Source: Bog-756 sp963831535 (GTDB lineage: Bacteria > Actinomycetota > Acidimicrobiia > Acidimicrobiales > RAAP-2). Taken from it: a stretch of DNA of 64,000 bases. The notes under the pieces were generated by a model. The model was not told the DNA's origin. It did no database searches and was given only the letters and a program-made list of their open reading frames with translations. Positions 1 through 7,623 of this stretch are shown here, piece by piece; position 1 is the stretch's first letter, and each line of letters begins with the position of its first letter. The DNA lies in contig CAWHQP010000006.1 in assembly GCA_963831535.1 (NCBI GenBank), positions 186,001 through 250,000 on the forward strand, given 5' to 3'. The position numbers and the translations under genes are program-made.

Positions 1-306
1 GACCCGGGGGATCGAGCGCATGGCCTGCTCGGCCCGGACGATGGCGGCGTTGTCGGCCTCGGTCAGCGAGCCGTGGTCGGCGGAGGCCACCAGGGTCACC
101 GTCGAGGTCGTCTGGGGATTGAAGGGCAGGGCCAGTCGGTCGGCGAGGACGCTGGCTGCAGTGGAGGGCAGGAACTGGGCGTTGGAGGACTTCTCGACAC
201 TTGAGAGTGCCGGGAGACAGACCATCAGGAGAACGGTGACCACGATCCAACCGGCGATGATGAGCCAGCGGAACCGTACGGTGAACCGGCCAAGGGCGGC
301 GAACAA
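1..306 (-). CDS. MMPL family transporter, N-terminal part
   Basis: This frame is open from a TTG at 306 to the window edge (102 codons), so only the N-terminus is present. It reads MFAALGRFTVRFRWLIIAGW, followed by a hydrophobic helix (VVTVLLMVCLPALSSV) and a soluble stretch with SSNAQFLPSTA and TLVASADHGSLTEAD. A basic N-terminus, one membrane helix and then an extracytoplasmic loop is the usual opening of MMPL/RND-type exporters of lipids or small molecules. A GGAGG at 316-320 lies 9 nt before the TTG and decides the start. The family is a good guess; the substrate cannot be judged from this fragment. Confidence 0.65.
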   Translation of the reverse strand, partial: MFAALGRFTVRFRWLIIAGWIVVTVLLMVCLPALSSVEKSSNAQFLPSTAASVLADRLALPFNPQTTSTVTLVASADHGSLTEADNAAIVRAEQAMRSIPRV

Positions 307-553
307 GCGGGTGGTCCTCCAGAGATCGTCGGTTGTTCCCCTGGCACCCGATACGCCGACGAGAAAACGGCGGGCACCTGGCACTTCCGGGACGTCGCCA
401 GGGCCGATCGGTCAGCATTTCGTGCCTGGCCCCGCCCGTCCACCCTAGGGGCATCGACCCGGGGATTTCAGGGACTTTGGTCCCGAATCGACCGATTATT
501 ACGAGATTTTCACGTGAGTCCGGGGGTCGGTCCGCTGGAGTTTTACGCGGGGC

Positions 554-1678
554 TCAGGCGGGGTCGGGGAGGAGCCGGGGCATAGGCACCGCCGTCTCCG
601 GCCAGCGCCGCCGACTGACTCGGGCCAGCCTCTGGAGCAGGGCGATGGCACCGGGGTCGTCATCTCCGGGACGGGTCTCGATCGCACCTCCGGCGATCAT
701 CCCCTCCAACAGCTCGCGTCCGGTGTCCGTCCTCACCATGGTGAGCGTCCAGTCGTTGAAGGCCCCGATGCCACCGGTGGAGATGTCGGCGTGCTCGGCG
801 GCGAAGTCGGGACAGGACTTGCAACCCTCACGGGTCCAGGCATGGGCTTCCTTCAGGGGGATCTCGTGGTACCCGCCGTCCCGGGTCCAGACCTGGAACA
901 CACCCTTGATGTTCATCTTGGCGATGTCGGCCCGGGCGATCCCGTACCGGGCTTCGAACAACTCGGGGAAGATGGCGTCATCGAAGGTCTTCGAGCACAT
1001 CAACCCGATGGTGAGGGACAGGCGACGGGCGATCTTGCCGGCCTTCCGGGCCTTCATGACCGGTGCTGCCGACGCCTGACAGCCCATGCCCACGAGGGCG
1101 ATGCGCTCGGCCCCGGCCTCGATGGCCAGGGGATAGGCCAACGGGTTGGCCGAGTACGTGTACCGGGACCCGGCGGCCGCTAGCACCTCGGCCCGCGTGG
1201 TGGCCAGACCGGGTACGGCCTTCCAGGTGGAGCCGTCGCCCTCGAGGTTGGAGACCAGTGCGGCGTCGATCATGTCGTGCTCTAGGGCCCAGATCAGCAG
1301 GGCGGAGACCAGGCCACCGTCCTGGCCCAGCTCCAGGATCTCCGGATCGGTGGCCCGGATCAGCAGGATGTCCTGGGACACGCCGGCCACCTCGTTGGCG
1401 GTGCGCTCCCGGCCGAACAGGTGGGTGTCGATCTCCGGCTCCCAGAGGCGGAAGCGGGGACAGGCACGCGTGCACATGGTGCACCCCTTGACCCCGTGGG
1501 TGCAGCTCTCGGGCCCGCCGTCGGCATCGATGTGGAACGGCTTGTACTTTCCCCCGGTGTCGTCGTAGGACAGGACGTCATAGGGACACGCCACGATGCA
1601 GCCGGCGCAGCCCGTGCACAGCCCTGACGTCACGACTTCGGTGAAGAGCTCGGCCCAGTGGGGCTTCTCGGGAGGCAT
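554..1678 (-). CDS. coenzyme F420 hydrogenase/dehydrogenase beta subunit (FrhB) family oxidoreductase
   Basis: This 374-residue FrhB-family iron-sulfur flavoprotein probably passes electrons between reduced F420 (or ferredoxin) and an unknown partner. Two ferredoxin-like clusters are visible near the N-terminus: C21xxC24xxC27xxxC31P and C59...C66xxC69xxxC73P. A GMGCQAS motif follows at about residue 197, and CKSCPDFAAEHADIS with a GGIG turn lies in the C-terminal half, all typical of FrhB proteins. No hydrogenase subunits are adjacent, so it is not part of a classical Frh complex here. The ATG at 1678 has a TAGGGT -10-like element ending 6 nt upstream, which suggests a leaderless message. The physiological substrate is unknown. 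Confidence 0.85.
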   Translation of the reverse strand: MPPEKPHWAELFTEVVTSGLCTGCAGCIVACPYDVLSYDDTGGKYKPFHIDADGGPESCTHGVKGCTMCTRACPRFRLWEPEIDTHLFGRERTANEVAGVSQDILLIRATDPEILELGQDGGLVSALLIWALEHDMIDAALVSNLEGDGSTWKAVPGLATTRAEVLAAAGSRYTYSANPLAYPLAIEAGAERIALVGMGCQASAAPVMKARKAGKIARRLSLTIGLMCSKTFDDAIFPELFEARYGIARADIAKMNIKGVFQVWTRDGGYHEIPLKEAHAWTREGCKSCPDFAAEHADISTGGIGAFNDWTLTMVRTDTGRELLEGMIAGGAIETRPGDDDPGAIALLQRLARVSRRRWPETAVPMPRLLPDPA

Positions 1679-1684
1679 GGCCCA

Positions 1685-1690
1685 ACCCTA
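1685..1690 (-). promoter_or_regulatory. candidate leaderless -10 element for the FrhB gene
   Basis: On the minus strand TAGGGT fits TANNNT and is separated from the ATG at 1678 by 6 nt. No -35 is obvious. Confidence 0.4.
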
Positions 1691-1796
1691 GCGAGAGCGG
1701 TCGGGCAGGGGGTGCGGCGAGCCGACGACGAATGGTGTGGCGGCCGCACCGACCGGTGGGAGTGGGCGGTGCGGCGGGGTGCCGACAGCGGTTAGC

Positions 1797-1802
1797 TACC
1801 CT
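1797..1802 (+). promoter_or_regulatory. candidate leaderless -10 element for the Fpg/Nei gene
   Basis: TACCCT lies exactly 6 nt before the GTG at 1809, and no Shine-Dalgarno sequence intervenes. This supports transcription beginning at the start codon. Confidence 0.45.
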
Positions 1803-1808
1803 CGGACC

Positions 1809-2591
1809 GTGCCCGAGATGCTCGAAGTCGAGACCTACCGTCAGCTGGCCGTGGCCGCCCTCGACCGTCCGATCGCCTCGGTGGTCAGCCCGGATGCCTG
1901 GTTCTTGAAAGGAGCGGCCACCGGGTCCTCGCTCCGGCGAGTCCTCGTCGGGAACCGGTTCGTGGCCGCCCGGCGGATCGGGAAGCTCCTGGTGCTGGAC
2001 GTCGACGCCGGCCCGACGGTGGGCATCCGGTTCGGGATGACCGGCACCCTCATCGTGGACGACCAGGCCGGGGTGGACCAGATGCGCTACGCCCCGAAAC
2101 GCCGTGACCCGGTGTGGGACCGGTGGATCGTCCGGTTCAGGGACGGCGGCTCCCTCGTCGTCCACGATCCACGACGGCTCGGCGGGGTGCTGCTCGACCC
2201 GGATGTCTCCGTGCTCGGACGGGACGCCTTCGCCATCACCCGGGCCGAGCTGGCCGCCACGCTACGGGAGTCCCGTGCCCCCCTCAAGGCCCGCCTGTTG
2301 GACCAGTCGAAGGTGGCCGGGATCGGGAACCTCATCGCCGACGAGCTGCTGTGGCGGGCGGGCCTCTCGCCGTTGCGCCCCTCCGACTCCCTCACCCCGA
2401 ACGAGGTCCGCCGCCTCCACGCCCATCTGGCCCGGACCCTCGCCGACCTCACCTCGGGCGGTGGGTCCCACACCGGCCTCCTCATGGAGGACCGCCGTCC
2501 CGGTGGCCGCTGCCCGCGGGACGGATGCGAGTTGATCCGGTCCACGGTGGGGGGGCGGACCTCCTGGTGGTGCCCGGACCACCAGGTCTGA
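1809..2591 (+). CDS. Fpg/Nei family DNA glycosylase
   Basis: A 260-residue base-excision repair glycosylase/AP lyase of the MutM/Nei family. The GTG at 1809 was chosen because it puts the catalytic proline at position 2 (V-P-E-M-L-E-V-E), which acts as the N-terminal nucleophile after Met removal. The helix-two-turn-helix region reads GNLIADELLWRAGLSP. The C-terminal finger has the spacing C-x4-C-x14-C-x2-H instead of the usual C-x2-C-x16-C-x2-C, so zinc binding may be altered. The second Pro of the common PELPEVE signature is replaced by Leu, as in a branch of actinobacterial paralogs. The lesion preference (8-oxoG or oxidised pyrimidine) cannot be assigned. Confidence 0.9.
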   Translation: MPEMLEVETYRQLAVAALDRPIASVVSPDAWFLKGAATGSSLRRVLVGNRFVAARRIGKLLVLDVDAGPTVGIRFGMTGTLIVDDQAGVDQMRYAPKRRDPVWDRWIVRFRDGGSLVVHDPRRLGGVLLDPDVSVLGRDAFAITRAELAATLRESRAPLKARLLDQSKVAGIGNLIADELLWRAGLSPLRPSDSLTPNEVRRLHAHLARTLADLTSGGGSHTGLLMEDRRPGGRCPRDGCELIRSTVGGRTSWWCPDHQV

Positions 2592-2699
2592 TTCCCTCTG
2601 GGTCCGCTCCGATCCCGGCACCGCCCGGAGCGTCGGGACCCACAGAACAGGACCAGCCGGGACCACCCCCGGCTTACGCCCGCCGTCGCCCATCCGCAC

Positions 2700-2729
2700 T
2701 TGACGGCCCATATAGTAAGTGCACATACT
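2700..2729 (+). promoter_or_regulatory. candidate leaderless promoter of the SRPBCC-EVE-MarR operon
   Basis: TTGACG (2700-2705), an 18-nt spacer and CATACT (2724-2729) precede the ATG at 2736 by 6 nt. This is good spacing for a vegetative promoter whose transcript would start at or near the AUG. The MarR-like palindrome at 2713-2730 occupies the spacer and -10 region. Confidence 0.55.
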
Positions 2730-2730
2730 A
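2713..2730 (+). promoter_or_regulatory. MarR-type operator palindrome
   Basis: TAGTAAGTGCACATACTA is an 18-bp inverted repeat centred on GTGCAC, with only one mismatched pair. MarR-family dimers typically bind AT-rich palindromes of this size. It overlaps the -10 of the promoter whose third gene encodes a MarR protein, so autorepression is the natural inference. Confidence 0.6.
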
Positions 2731-2735
2731 AAAAC

Positions 2736-3209
2736 ATGTACCAACTGAGCGCAGTGCACGTCACCTCCACCGCCCCACCTGCCGCGTTCTTCGGGCGCTG
2801 GGCGGACATGGACAGTTGGCCGGCGTGGGACCACGCCATCCGGTGGGTGCGGCGGGACGGCCCCTTCGCCGAGGGTACCCGGGGCAGCCTCAAGCCGAAG
2901 GCGGGGCCGAAGGTCCGTTTCGTGATCGAGACCCTGGTGCCGGACCGCGAGTTCACCGACCGCTCGACCATGCTCGGCGCGTCGCTGACGATCCGCCATC
3001 TGGTCGAGGTGCTCGACGACGGTCGGACCGGCGTTGCCGTCGTCGTCTCCATCGACGGACCCCTGGCCCGGCTGTGGAAGCTGTTCGTGGGCCGCAGCAT
3101 CGCCGAGTCCACGCCGGCCGGGCTCCGTCGCCTGGTGGCGATGATTGAGGCCGAGGGATCTGCCGGGGCTGGGGGCGGGGAGGCGGCCATCGCGGAGCAC
3201 GACGAGTGA
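2736..3209 (+). CDS. SRPBCC family protein
   Basis: A 157-residue START/Bet v1-like (SRPBCC, polyketide cyclase/dehydrase) protein. The start VTSTAPPAAFFGRWADMDSWPAWD has the typical first strand and helix with a WxxWD-type motif. The centre (GSLKPKAGPKVRFVIETLVPDREFTD) and the C-terminal long helix (LWKLFVGRSIAESTPAGLRRLVAMIE) complete the fold. ATG 2736 is preferred over 2700 because 2700 lies inside the promoter/operator. It is the first gene of a tightly overlapping three-gene operon with EVE and MarR proteins. Ligand unknown; a sensor or binding role for a small hydrophobic molecule is possible. Confidence 0.8.
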   Translation: MYQLSAVHVTSTAPPAAFFGRWADMDSWPAWDHAIRWVRRDGPFAEGTRGSLKPKAGPKVRFVIETLVPDREFTDRSTMLGASLTIRHLVEVLDDGRTGVAVVVSIDGPLARLWKLFVGRSIAESTPAGLRRLVAMIEAEGSAGAGGGEAAIAEHDE

Positions 3210-3640
3210 CCTGTTGGCTCGGTGTGGTGACCCGCGACCACGTCCAACGGGCGGTGGGGCTCGGGATCGCCCAGATCGGACACGGGAAGAAGGCCGGGTT
3301 GTCCCGGATGCGGGCCGGCGACGGCCTCGTGTACTACTCACCCCGGCGTTCGCTCGACAGCACGGCGGCGCTCAGAGCCTTCACCGCCATCGGCAGGGTG
3401 GCCGACGACGAGGTGTGGCAGGCCGACGAGGAGGGCTTCGCTCCCTGGCGACGACGGGTCGAGTACGACCGCAACGCCGCCGAGGTCCCCGTGGCCCAGC
3501 TGCAGGCTGACCTCGAACTGACCCAGGGACCGAACTGGGGCTACCCGCTCCGGCGCGGGCTGGTGGAACTCAGCCGCCATGATTTCGAGCGCATCGCCCG
3601 GGCCATGGGGTCACCGATCGTCCCGGGGCCCGACACATGA
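3206..3640 (+). CDS. EVE domain-containing protein
   Basis: A 144-residue single-domain EVE (PUA-like) protein. It begins TCWLGVVTRDHVQRAVGLGI and continues with GHGKKAGLSRMRAGDGLVYYSP, FTAIGRVADDEVW and the C-terminal GPNWGYPLRRGLVELSRHDF, the usual EVE order. EVE domains bind modified bases in DNA or RNA and are found in RNA metabolism and in modification-dependent restriction. The GTG overlaps the upstream stop (GTGA, 3206-3209), so translation is coupled to the SRPBCC gene. The next gene, marR, overlaps in turn. No nuclease or methylase is adjacent, so its biological target is open. Confidence 0.85.
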   Translation: MTCWLGVVTRDHVQRAVGLGIAQIGHGKKAGLSRMRAGDGLVYYSPRRSLDSTAALRAFTAIGRVADDEVWQADEEGFAPWRRRVEYDRNAAEVPVAQLQADLELTQGPNWGYPLRRGLVELSRHDFERIARAMGSPIVPGPDT

Positions 3641-4095
3641 ATGACCACCCTCGACTGACCACGGGCTTCGACCGGGAGGAGGAGAGTACGGGCCTGCTCC
3701 TGTGGCAGGTCACCAACCGGTGGCAGGCCGCCCAACGGGCCACCCTCAAGCCCTTCGGCCTCACCCATGTGCAGTTCGTGCTCCTGGCCTCGCTCCTGTG
3801 GCTCGGCCCTGACGGACCGGTCACCCAGCGCCGGCTGGCCGACCACGCCCGCACTGACCCGATGATGACGTCCCAGGTGGTGCGGGTGCTCGAGCGCCGC
3901 GACCTTCTCGTCCGGACGGCCCACTCCTCGGACGGTCGGGCGTGGTCGCTGTCGGCCACCGACGCCGGGGCTGCACTGGTCAACCGGGCCATCGTCGCCG
4001 TCGAGGCGTGCGACGAGGCCTTCTTCGGATCGCTCGGGACCGAACGGTACGCCTTCACCAGGGCTCTGGCTTCCCTGGCCGGTCCCGCGGCCTGA
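3637..4095 (+). CDS. MarR family transcriptional regulator
   Basis: A 152-residue winged helix-turn-helix repressor. The N-terminal dimerisation helix (GLLLWQVTNRWQAAQRATLKPFGLTHVQFVLL) leads to the wHTH (TQRRLADHARTDPMMTSQVVRVLERRDLLVR) and the wing (TAHSSDGRAWSLSATDAGAAL). The ATGA overlap with the EVE gene at 3637-3640 places it as the last gene of the operon. A MarR-type palindrome at 2713-2730 covers the operon promoter, so it probably represses its own operon until an inducer binds. The inducer is unknown. Confidence 0.9.
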   Translation: MNDHPRLTTGFDREEESTGLLLWQVTNRWQAAQRATLKPFGLTHVQFVLLASLLWLGPDGPVTQRRLADHARTDPMMTSQVVRVLERRDLLVRTAHSSDGRAWSLSATDAGAALVNRAIVAVEACDEAFFGSLGTERYAFTRALASLAGPAA

Positions 4096-4135
4096 GGCCG
4101 GGTGCGTGCCCCGAGTCGGATCCCCCGGCAGGGGT

Positions 4136-4600
4136 TCAGCCCTCCAGTTCGGCCAGAACCTTGGCGGCGTGGCCGTCCGCTTTCACGTGGTACCAGGGCC
4201 GGGCGATGGTGCCGTCGGCGGCGATGAGGAACGTGGAACGGATGACACCAACGGACTTCTTGCCGTAGAGGGTCTTCTCCCCCCAGGCCCCGTAGGCCTC
4301 ACCGACCGAGTGGTCGGCATCGGTCAGGAGAGGAAAGGTCAGACCGTACTTGGCCCGGAACTTCTGGTGCTTCTCGGCACTGTCCCCTGACACCCCGAGG
4401 ACCGGCACCTTGGCCCGGGCGAAGGCGTGGAGATTGTCGTTGAACTGACACGCCTCCTTGGTGCAGCCCGGCGTGTCGTCCCGGGGGTAGAAGTACAGGA
4501 CGAAGCGCTTCCCGGCGAAGTCCTTGGAGGAGACCGTCTTGCCGTCCTGGTCGGGCAGGGTGAAGGCGGGTGCCTTGTCGCCGGCTTCGAGTTTTCCCAT
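4136..4600 (-). CDS. bcp: thioredoxin-dependent thiol peroxidase (Bcp/PrxQ)
   Basis: A 154-residue cytoplasmic peroxiredoxin that reduces H2O2 and organic hydroperoxides using thioredoxin. The active site DDTPGCTKEACQF contains the peroxidatic Cys in the T-x-x-C setting and a resolving Cys five residues later, the atypical 2-Cys arrangement of Bcp. The later GVSGDSAEKHQKF and RSTFLIAADGTI segments fit the thioredoxin fold. The ATG at 4600 is preferred because GAAAGG sits at proper spacing before it; an in-frame ATG at 4609 would overlap that site. It is a stand-alone gene, convergent with marR. Confidence 0.92.
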   Translation of the reverse strand: MGKLEAGDKAPAFTLPDQDGKTVSSKDFAGKRFVLYFYPRDDTPGCTKEACQFNDNLHAFARAKVPVLGVSGDSAEKHQKFRAKYGLTFPLLTDADHSVGEAYGAWGEKTLYGKKSVGVIRSTFLIAADGTIARPWYHVKADGHAAKVLAELEG

Positions 4601-4779
4601 GGTCGGCATCCTTTCGTCGGGGTGCGCCGGACCGGGTTGGTCCGGACCTCGACACAGTAGGGGCTGGAATGCCACCCAGCATCCGGGTCACTCCTGCGTG
4701 TGTCGCGTGGCGATGAGGGTGGTCCCGAAGGGCACCGCGGCAAGGCCGAGGTAGGTGGCCGATTCGCTCCAGTGACCGG

Positions 4780-5244
4780 TCAGGTGATGGAGCCGGTCGA
4801 CACTCGCAGGGTGCCGTCACGGGGGCCCCTGCGGGTCCGGTAGCGGCGTCCCAGCCCCTCAGTCACCAGCGCGGTGGTCATGGCGATTCCTCTCTTCCCG
4901 GTCACGAGCCACGGAGTCTTCATGGCTTCGGCAGCCAGGGTGGAGATGGATTCGTCGCCGAATCCGGCCGCCCGTACGGCCCTGATCCACTCCTCGAGCC
5001 GGCTCAACTGGAGAGCCTGATTGTCCGGCACCTCGGACAGGGACCGCCTGAAGGTCCCGCTCCCGGGACGGCCCTCGGTCAGTCCCTTGCCCTCGAGGTC
5101 CCGGTAGGCCCGGTGGACGGTGTTGGGGTTGATGGCGACCTGACGGACCACGTGGCGCACGGTGGGGAGCTGGTCTCCGGGTGGCAGAAGGCCCAGGCGG
5201 AAGGCGTGGCGGACCTGGTCGATCCACTGTCGGTAGGCAGACAC
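4780..5244 (-). CDS. GntR family transcriptional regulator, YtrA-like
   Basis: A short GntR regulator (154 residues from GTG 5244) with the wHTH RLGLLPPGDQLPTVRHVV, then INPNTVHRAYRDLEGKGL and the wing EGRPGSGTF. The C-terminal helical tail of about 75 residues is too small for an effector domain, as in the YtrA subfamily, which usually controls adjacent ABC transporters; none is adjacent here. The frame remains open for about 33 codons upstream of 5244 and encodes LIEFRPGRQSG, which resembles the conserved first strand of this family, but no ATG/GTG/TTG is available there. The true start is therefore uncertain. Confidence 0.82.
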   Translation of the reverse strand: MSAYRQWIDQVRHAFRLGLLPPGDQLPTVRHVVRQVAINPNTVHRAYRDLEGKGLTEGRPGSGTFRRSLSEVPDNQALQLSRLEEWIRAVRAAGFGDESISTLAAEAMKTPWLVTGKRGIAMTTALVTEGLGRRYRTRRGPRDGTLRVSTGSIT

Positions 5245-5550
5245 TCCGGATTGCCGGCCAGGCCTGAACTCGATGAGCGGACCGGGCTCCCTACCCCCGG
5301 ATTTCGGCCCGTTCCACGGGTCCCCGCCCGGTTGCTCGCCTTCTGACCTGGTGTAACGGTGGATACCGGGTAGACTGGTGTGCGTGATCGAGCTGGTGCT
5401 CGGTCACCGGGGTCTTCCTCATCCTGTTTCCGGCCTGCCGACGCAGTCCGGACGATGGCCCGAGGCGGGCCCGCAGGCATCCGTGAATGGCACGGTGTCG
5501 ACGGTCGGCATCCGGCCGTCACTGAACGATGAGAGAGAGCTTCTGAACCC
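5245..5550. other. intergenic region between gntR and the DEAD-box helicase gene
   Basis: About 300 nt separate the divergent genes. The minus strand continues the gntR frame without a canonical start codon to about 5343. On the plus strand TAGACT (5371-5376) could be a -10, which would give the helicase message a leader of roughly 165 nt. A GAGAGAG-rich stretch lies before the helicase ATG. No RNA gene or clear terminator was seen. Confidence 0.35.
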
Positions 5551-6873
5551 ATGACCACCGTTACCGATCCGTCGGATCGCGTCCTCGATCCGTCCGATCT
5601 CCCGCCGGTTGAGGCCGGCTCCGCACCTACCTTCGCCTCCCTCGGCGTCGACCCGTCCCTGGTGAAGGCCCTGGCTCATCAGGGGATCACCACCACGTTC
5701 GCCATCCAGGCCATGACGGTGGCCGATGCCCTGGCCGGCCGCGACGTCTGCGGCAAGGCCAAGACGGGCTCGGGCAAGACCCTGGCCTTCGGCATCCCGC
5801 TCCTCCAGCGCACCATGGCGGCCCCGTCCACCGAACCCGGTCGTCCCCGGGCACTGGTGCTCGTGCCGACCCGTGAGTTGGCCGTCCAGGTCAGCGAGGT
5901 CCTCGAACCGCTGGCCAAGGAGGCCGGCCTCCGGATCGTCGCTGTCTACGGCGGGGCGGACATCGAACGCCAGGTCAAAAAGCTCCGCCGCGGCGTGGAC
6001 GTGATCATCGCCACCCCCGGCCGCCTGATCGACCTCGGCGACCGCGGCGAGCTGTCGGTGGCCGACATCGAGACCCTGGTGCTCGATGAGGCCGACCGCA
6101 TGGCCGACATGGGCTTCATGCCCCAGGTGGAGTGGGTGCTCCGACGCCTCGAACGCGACCACCAGACCCTCTTGTTCTCGGCCACGCTCGACGGTGCGGT
6201 GGACCGGCTGGTCAGCCGGTACCTGACCGATCCCGTCCTCCACGAGGTGGCCTCGGCCCACACCACCGTCGACGCCATGGAGCACCGGTTCCTCGAGGTG
6301 CACCAGATGGACCGGGTCAAGGTGTGTGCCGCCATCTGCAGGAATTCGGAGAAGACCCTGGTCTTCGTGCGCACCAAGCGGGGTGCGGACCGACTGGTGG
6401 AACAGCTCCGGAAGGAAGGGATCCGAGCCGACGCCATCCACGGCGACCTCCGCCAGTCCAACCGTGAGCGGACCCTGAAGGACTTCAGCGAGGGCAAGCT
6501 CCCCGCCCTGGTGGCCACGGACGTCGCCGCCCGCGGCCTCGACATCGACATGGTGGACGTGGTGATCCACTTCGATCCGCCCGAGGACCACAAGGCATAC
6601 CTCCACCGCTCGGGCCGTACGGCCAGGGCGGGCGAGGCGGGCCTCGTCGTGACCCTGGTCCAGTGGAACCAGGTCCTCGAGATCGAGCGCATCCAGACCC
6701 GCATCGGGCTCCGTTCGCCGATCGTCGAGATCTTCTCCAACGACGCCGCGACTGAAGGATCTGGCCGCGTGGAACCCACTCGGGGACTGACGCCCCCGTC
6801 ACCCCACCGCGACCCGGCCGGTCGTTCTGGCCGCGGTGCCGCGCCCGTCGATCGAGGATGGTCCCGTGCCTGA
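5551..6873 (+). CDS. DEAD/DEAH box ATP-dependent RNA helicase
   Basis: A 440-residue RNA helicase that uses ATP to unwind short RNA duplexes. Motifs appear in order: Q motif (FASLGVDPSLVKALAHQGITTTFAIQ), I AKTGSGKT, Ia PTRELAVQV, GG, II DEAD, III SAT, IV LVFVRTKRGAD, V ATDVAARGLDID and VI HRSGRTARAG. After motif VI only about 90 residues remain, with no long basic or Asp/Gly tail, so it resembles RhlE-type minimal helicases more than DeaD. The TGA at 6871-6873 overlaps the following PIG-L gene by 8 nt. A long 5' leader would be consistent with temperature or structure control, but that is inference. Confidence 0.93.
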   Translation: MTTVTDPSDRVLDPSDLPPVEAGSAPTFASLGVDPSLVKALAHQGITTTFAIQAMTVADALAGRDVCGKAKTGSGKTLAFGIPLLQRTMAAPSTEPGRPRALVLVPTRELAVQVSEVLEPLAKEAGLRIVAVYGGADIERQVKKLRRGVDVIIATPGRLIDLGDRGELSVADIETLVLDEADRMADMGFMPQVEWVLRRLERDHQTLLFSATLDGAVDRLVSRYLTDPVLHEVASAHTTVDAMEHRFLEVHQMDRVKVCAAICRNSEKTLVFVRTKRGADRLVEQLRKEGIRADAIHGDLRQSNRERTLKDFSEGKLPALVATDVAARGLDIDMVDVVIHFDPPEDHKAYLHRSGRTARAGEAGLVVTLVQWNQVLEIERIQTRIGLRSPIVEIFSNDAATEGSGRVEPTRGLTPPSPHRDPAGRSGRGAAPVDRGWSRA

Positions 6874-7618
6874 GCGACACTTCACCGCACCCATGACGGT
6901 GGGCGCCGGCACCGAAGGGGTCGAGCGGATCCTGGTTGTCACCGCCCACCCCGACGACGTGGACTTCGCCGTGGCCGGGTCGGTGGCCGTATGGACCGAC
7001 GCCGGGGTGGAGGTGGCCTACTGCATCGCCACCGATGGCGAAGCGGGAGGTGACGACCGTTCCGTGGCCCGGGGCGACATGGCGGCGATCCGCCGTGTCG
7101 AGCAGACCGAGGCCGCCGCGCAGGTGGGGGTGAAGGACCTGACTTTCCTCGGCTTCGCCGACGGCCGGCTCCAAGTCGACCTCGATCTCCGCCGGGACAT
7201 CGCCCGGGTCATCCGACGCTTCCGTCCCGACCGGGTGGTGGCCCAATCCCCAGAGCGCAACTGGGCCCGGATCTACGCCAGCCATCCCGACCATCTGGCG
7301 GCCGGCGAGGCGACCGCGTGTGCCGTCTATCCCGACGCCCGCAACCCCTTCGCCTTCCCCGAGCTGCTCGACGAAGGGCTCGAGCCCCACACGGTGCCCG
7401 AGCTGTGGATCATGACCACCGACCGTGCCGACCGGGCCGTGGACACCACCGGCTGCTTCGACCGCAAGCTGGCGGCCCTGCGCTCCCACCGGAGCCAGGT
7501 GGGCGACGGTGACCACCTGGAGGAGCTGCTCCGGAGCTGGATGTCCGGCACCGCTCTCGCCGCCGGTCTACCCGACGGCCGGCTGGCCGAGGCATTCCAC
7601 GTCGTCTCGACGGCCTAA
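6866..7618 (+). CDS. PIG-L family deacetylase (LmbE-like)
   Basis: A 250-residue zinc-dependent N-acetylglucosaminyl deacetylase-like enzyme. The metal/catalytic motif AHPDDVDF stands near the N-terminus and the second metal ligand motif SHPDHLAAG near residue 135. Actinobacterial members include MshB and Mca of mycothiol metabolism, and others act on antibiotic or glycolipid amides, so the substrate is undecided. GTG 6866 has GAGG about 9 nt upstream (in GATCGAGGATGG) and overlaps the helicase stop. An upstream in-frame GTG at 6836 would lengthen it by 10 residues. Confidence 0.88.
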   Translation: MPERHFTAPMTVGAGTEGVERILVVTAHPDDVDFAVAGSVAVWTDAGVEVAYCIATDGEAGGDDRSVARGDMAAIRRVEQTEAAAQVGVKDLTFLGFADGRLQVDLDLRRDIARVIRRFRPDRVVAQSPERNWARIYASHPDHLAAGEATACAVYPDARNPFAFPELLDEGLEPHTVPELWIMTTDRADRAVDTTGCFDRKLAALRSHRSQVGDGDHLEELLRSWMSGTALAAGLPDGRLAEAFHVVSTA

Positions 7619-7623
7619 GCGGC

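Noticed and set aside
2087..3341. Long minus-strand open frames (398 and 359 codons) opposite the fpg/SRPBCC genes
   Set aside because: They are antisense shadows of high-GC genes with clear homology on the plus strand and have no recognisable domains.
4601..4779. A 40-codon hydrophobic reading (HWSESATYLGLAAVPFGTTLI) after gntR
   Set aside because: It has no start codon and no family match; it may be the tail of a lost membrane gene but cannot be supported.
5419..6606. A 395-codon frame antisense to the DEAD helicase
   Set aside because: It has His/Gly/Asp-rich antisense composition and no start signal; the helicase motifs on the plus strand explain the region.
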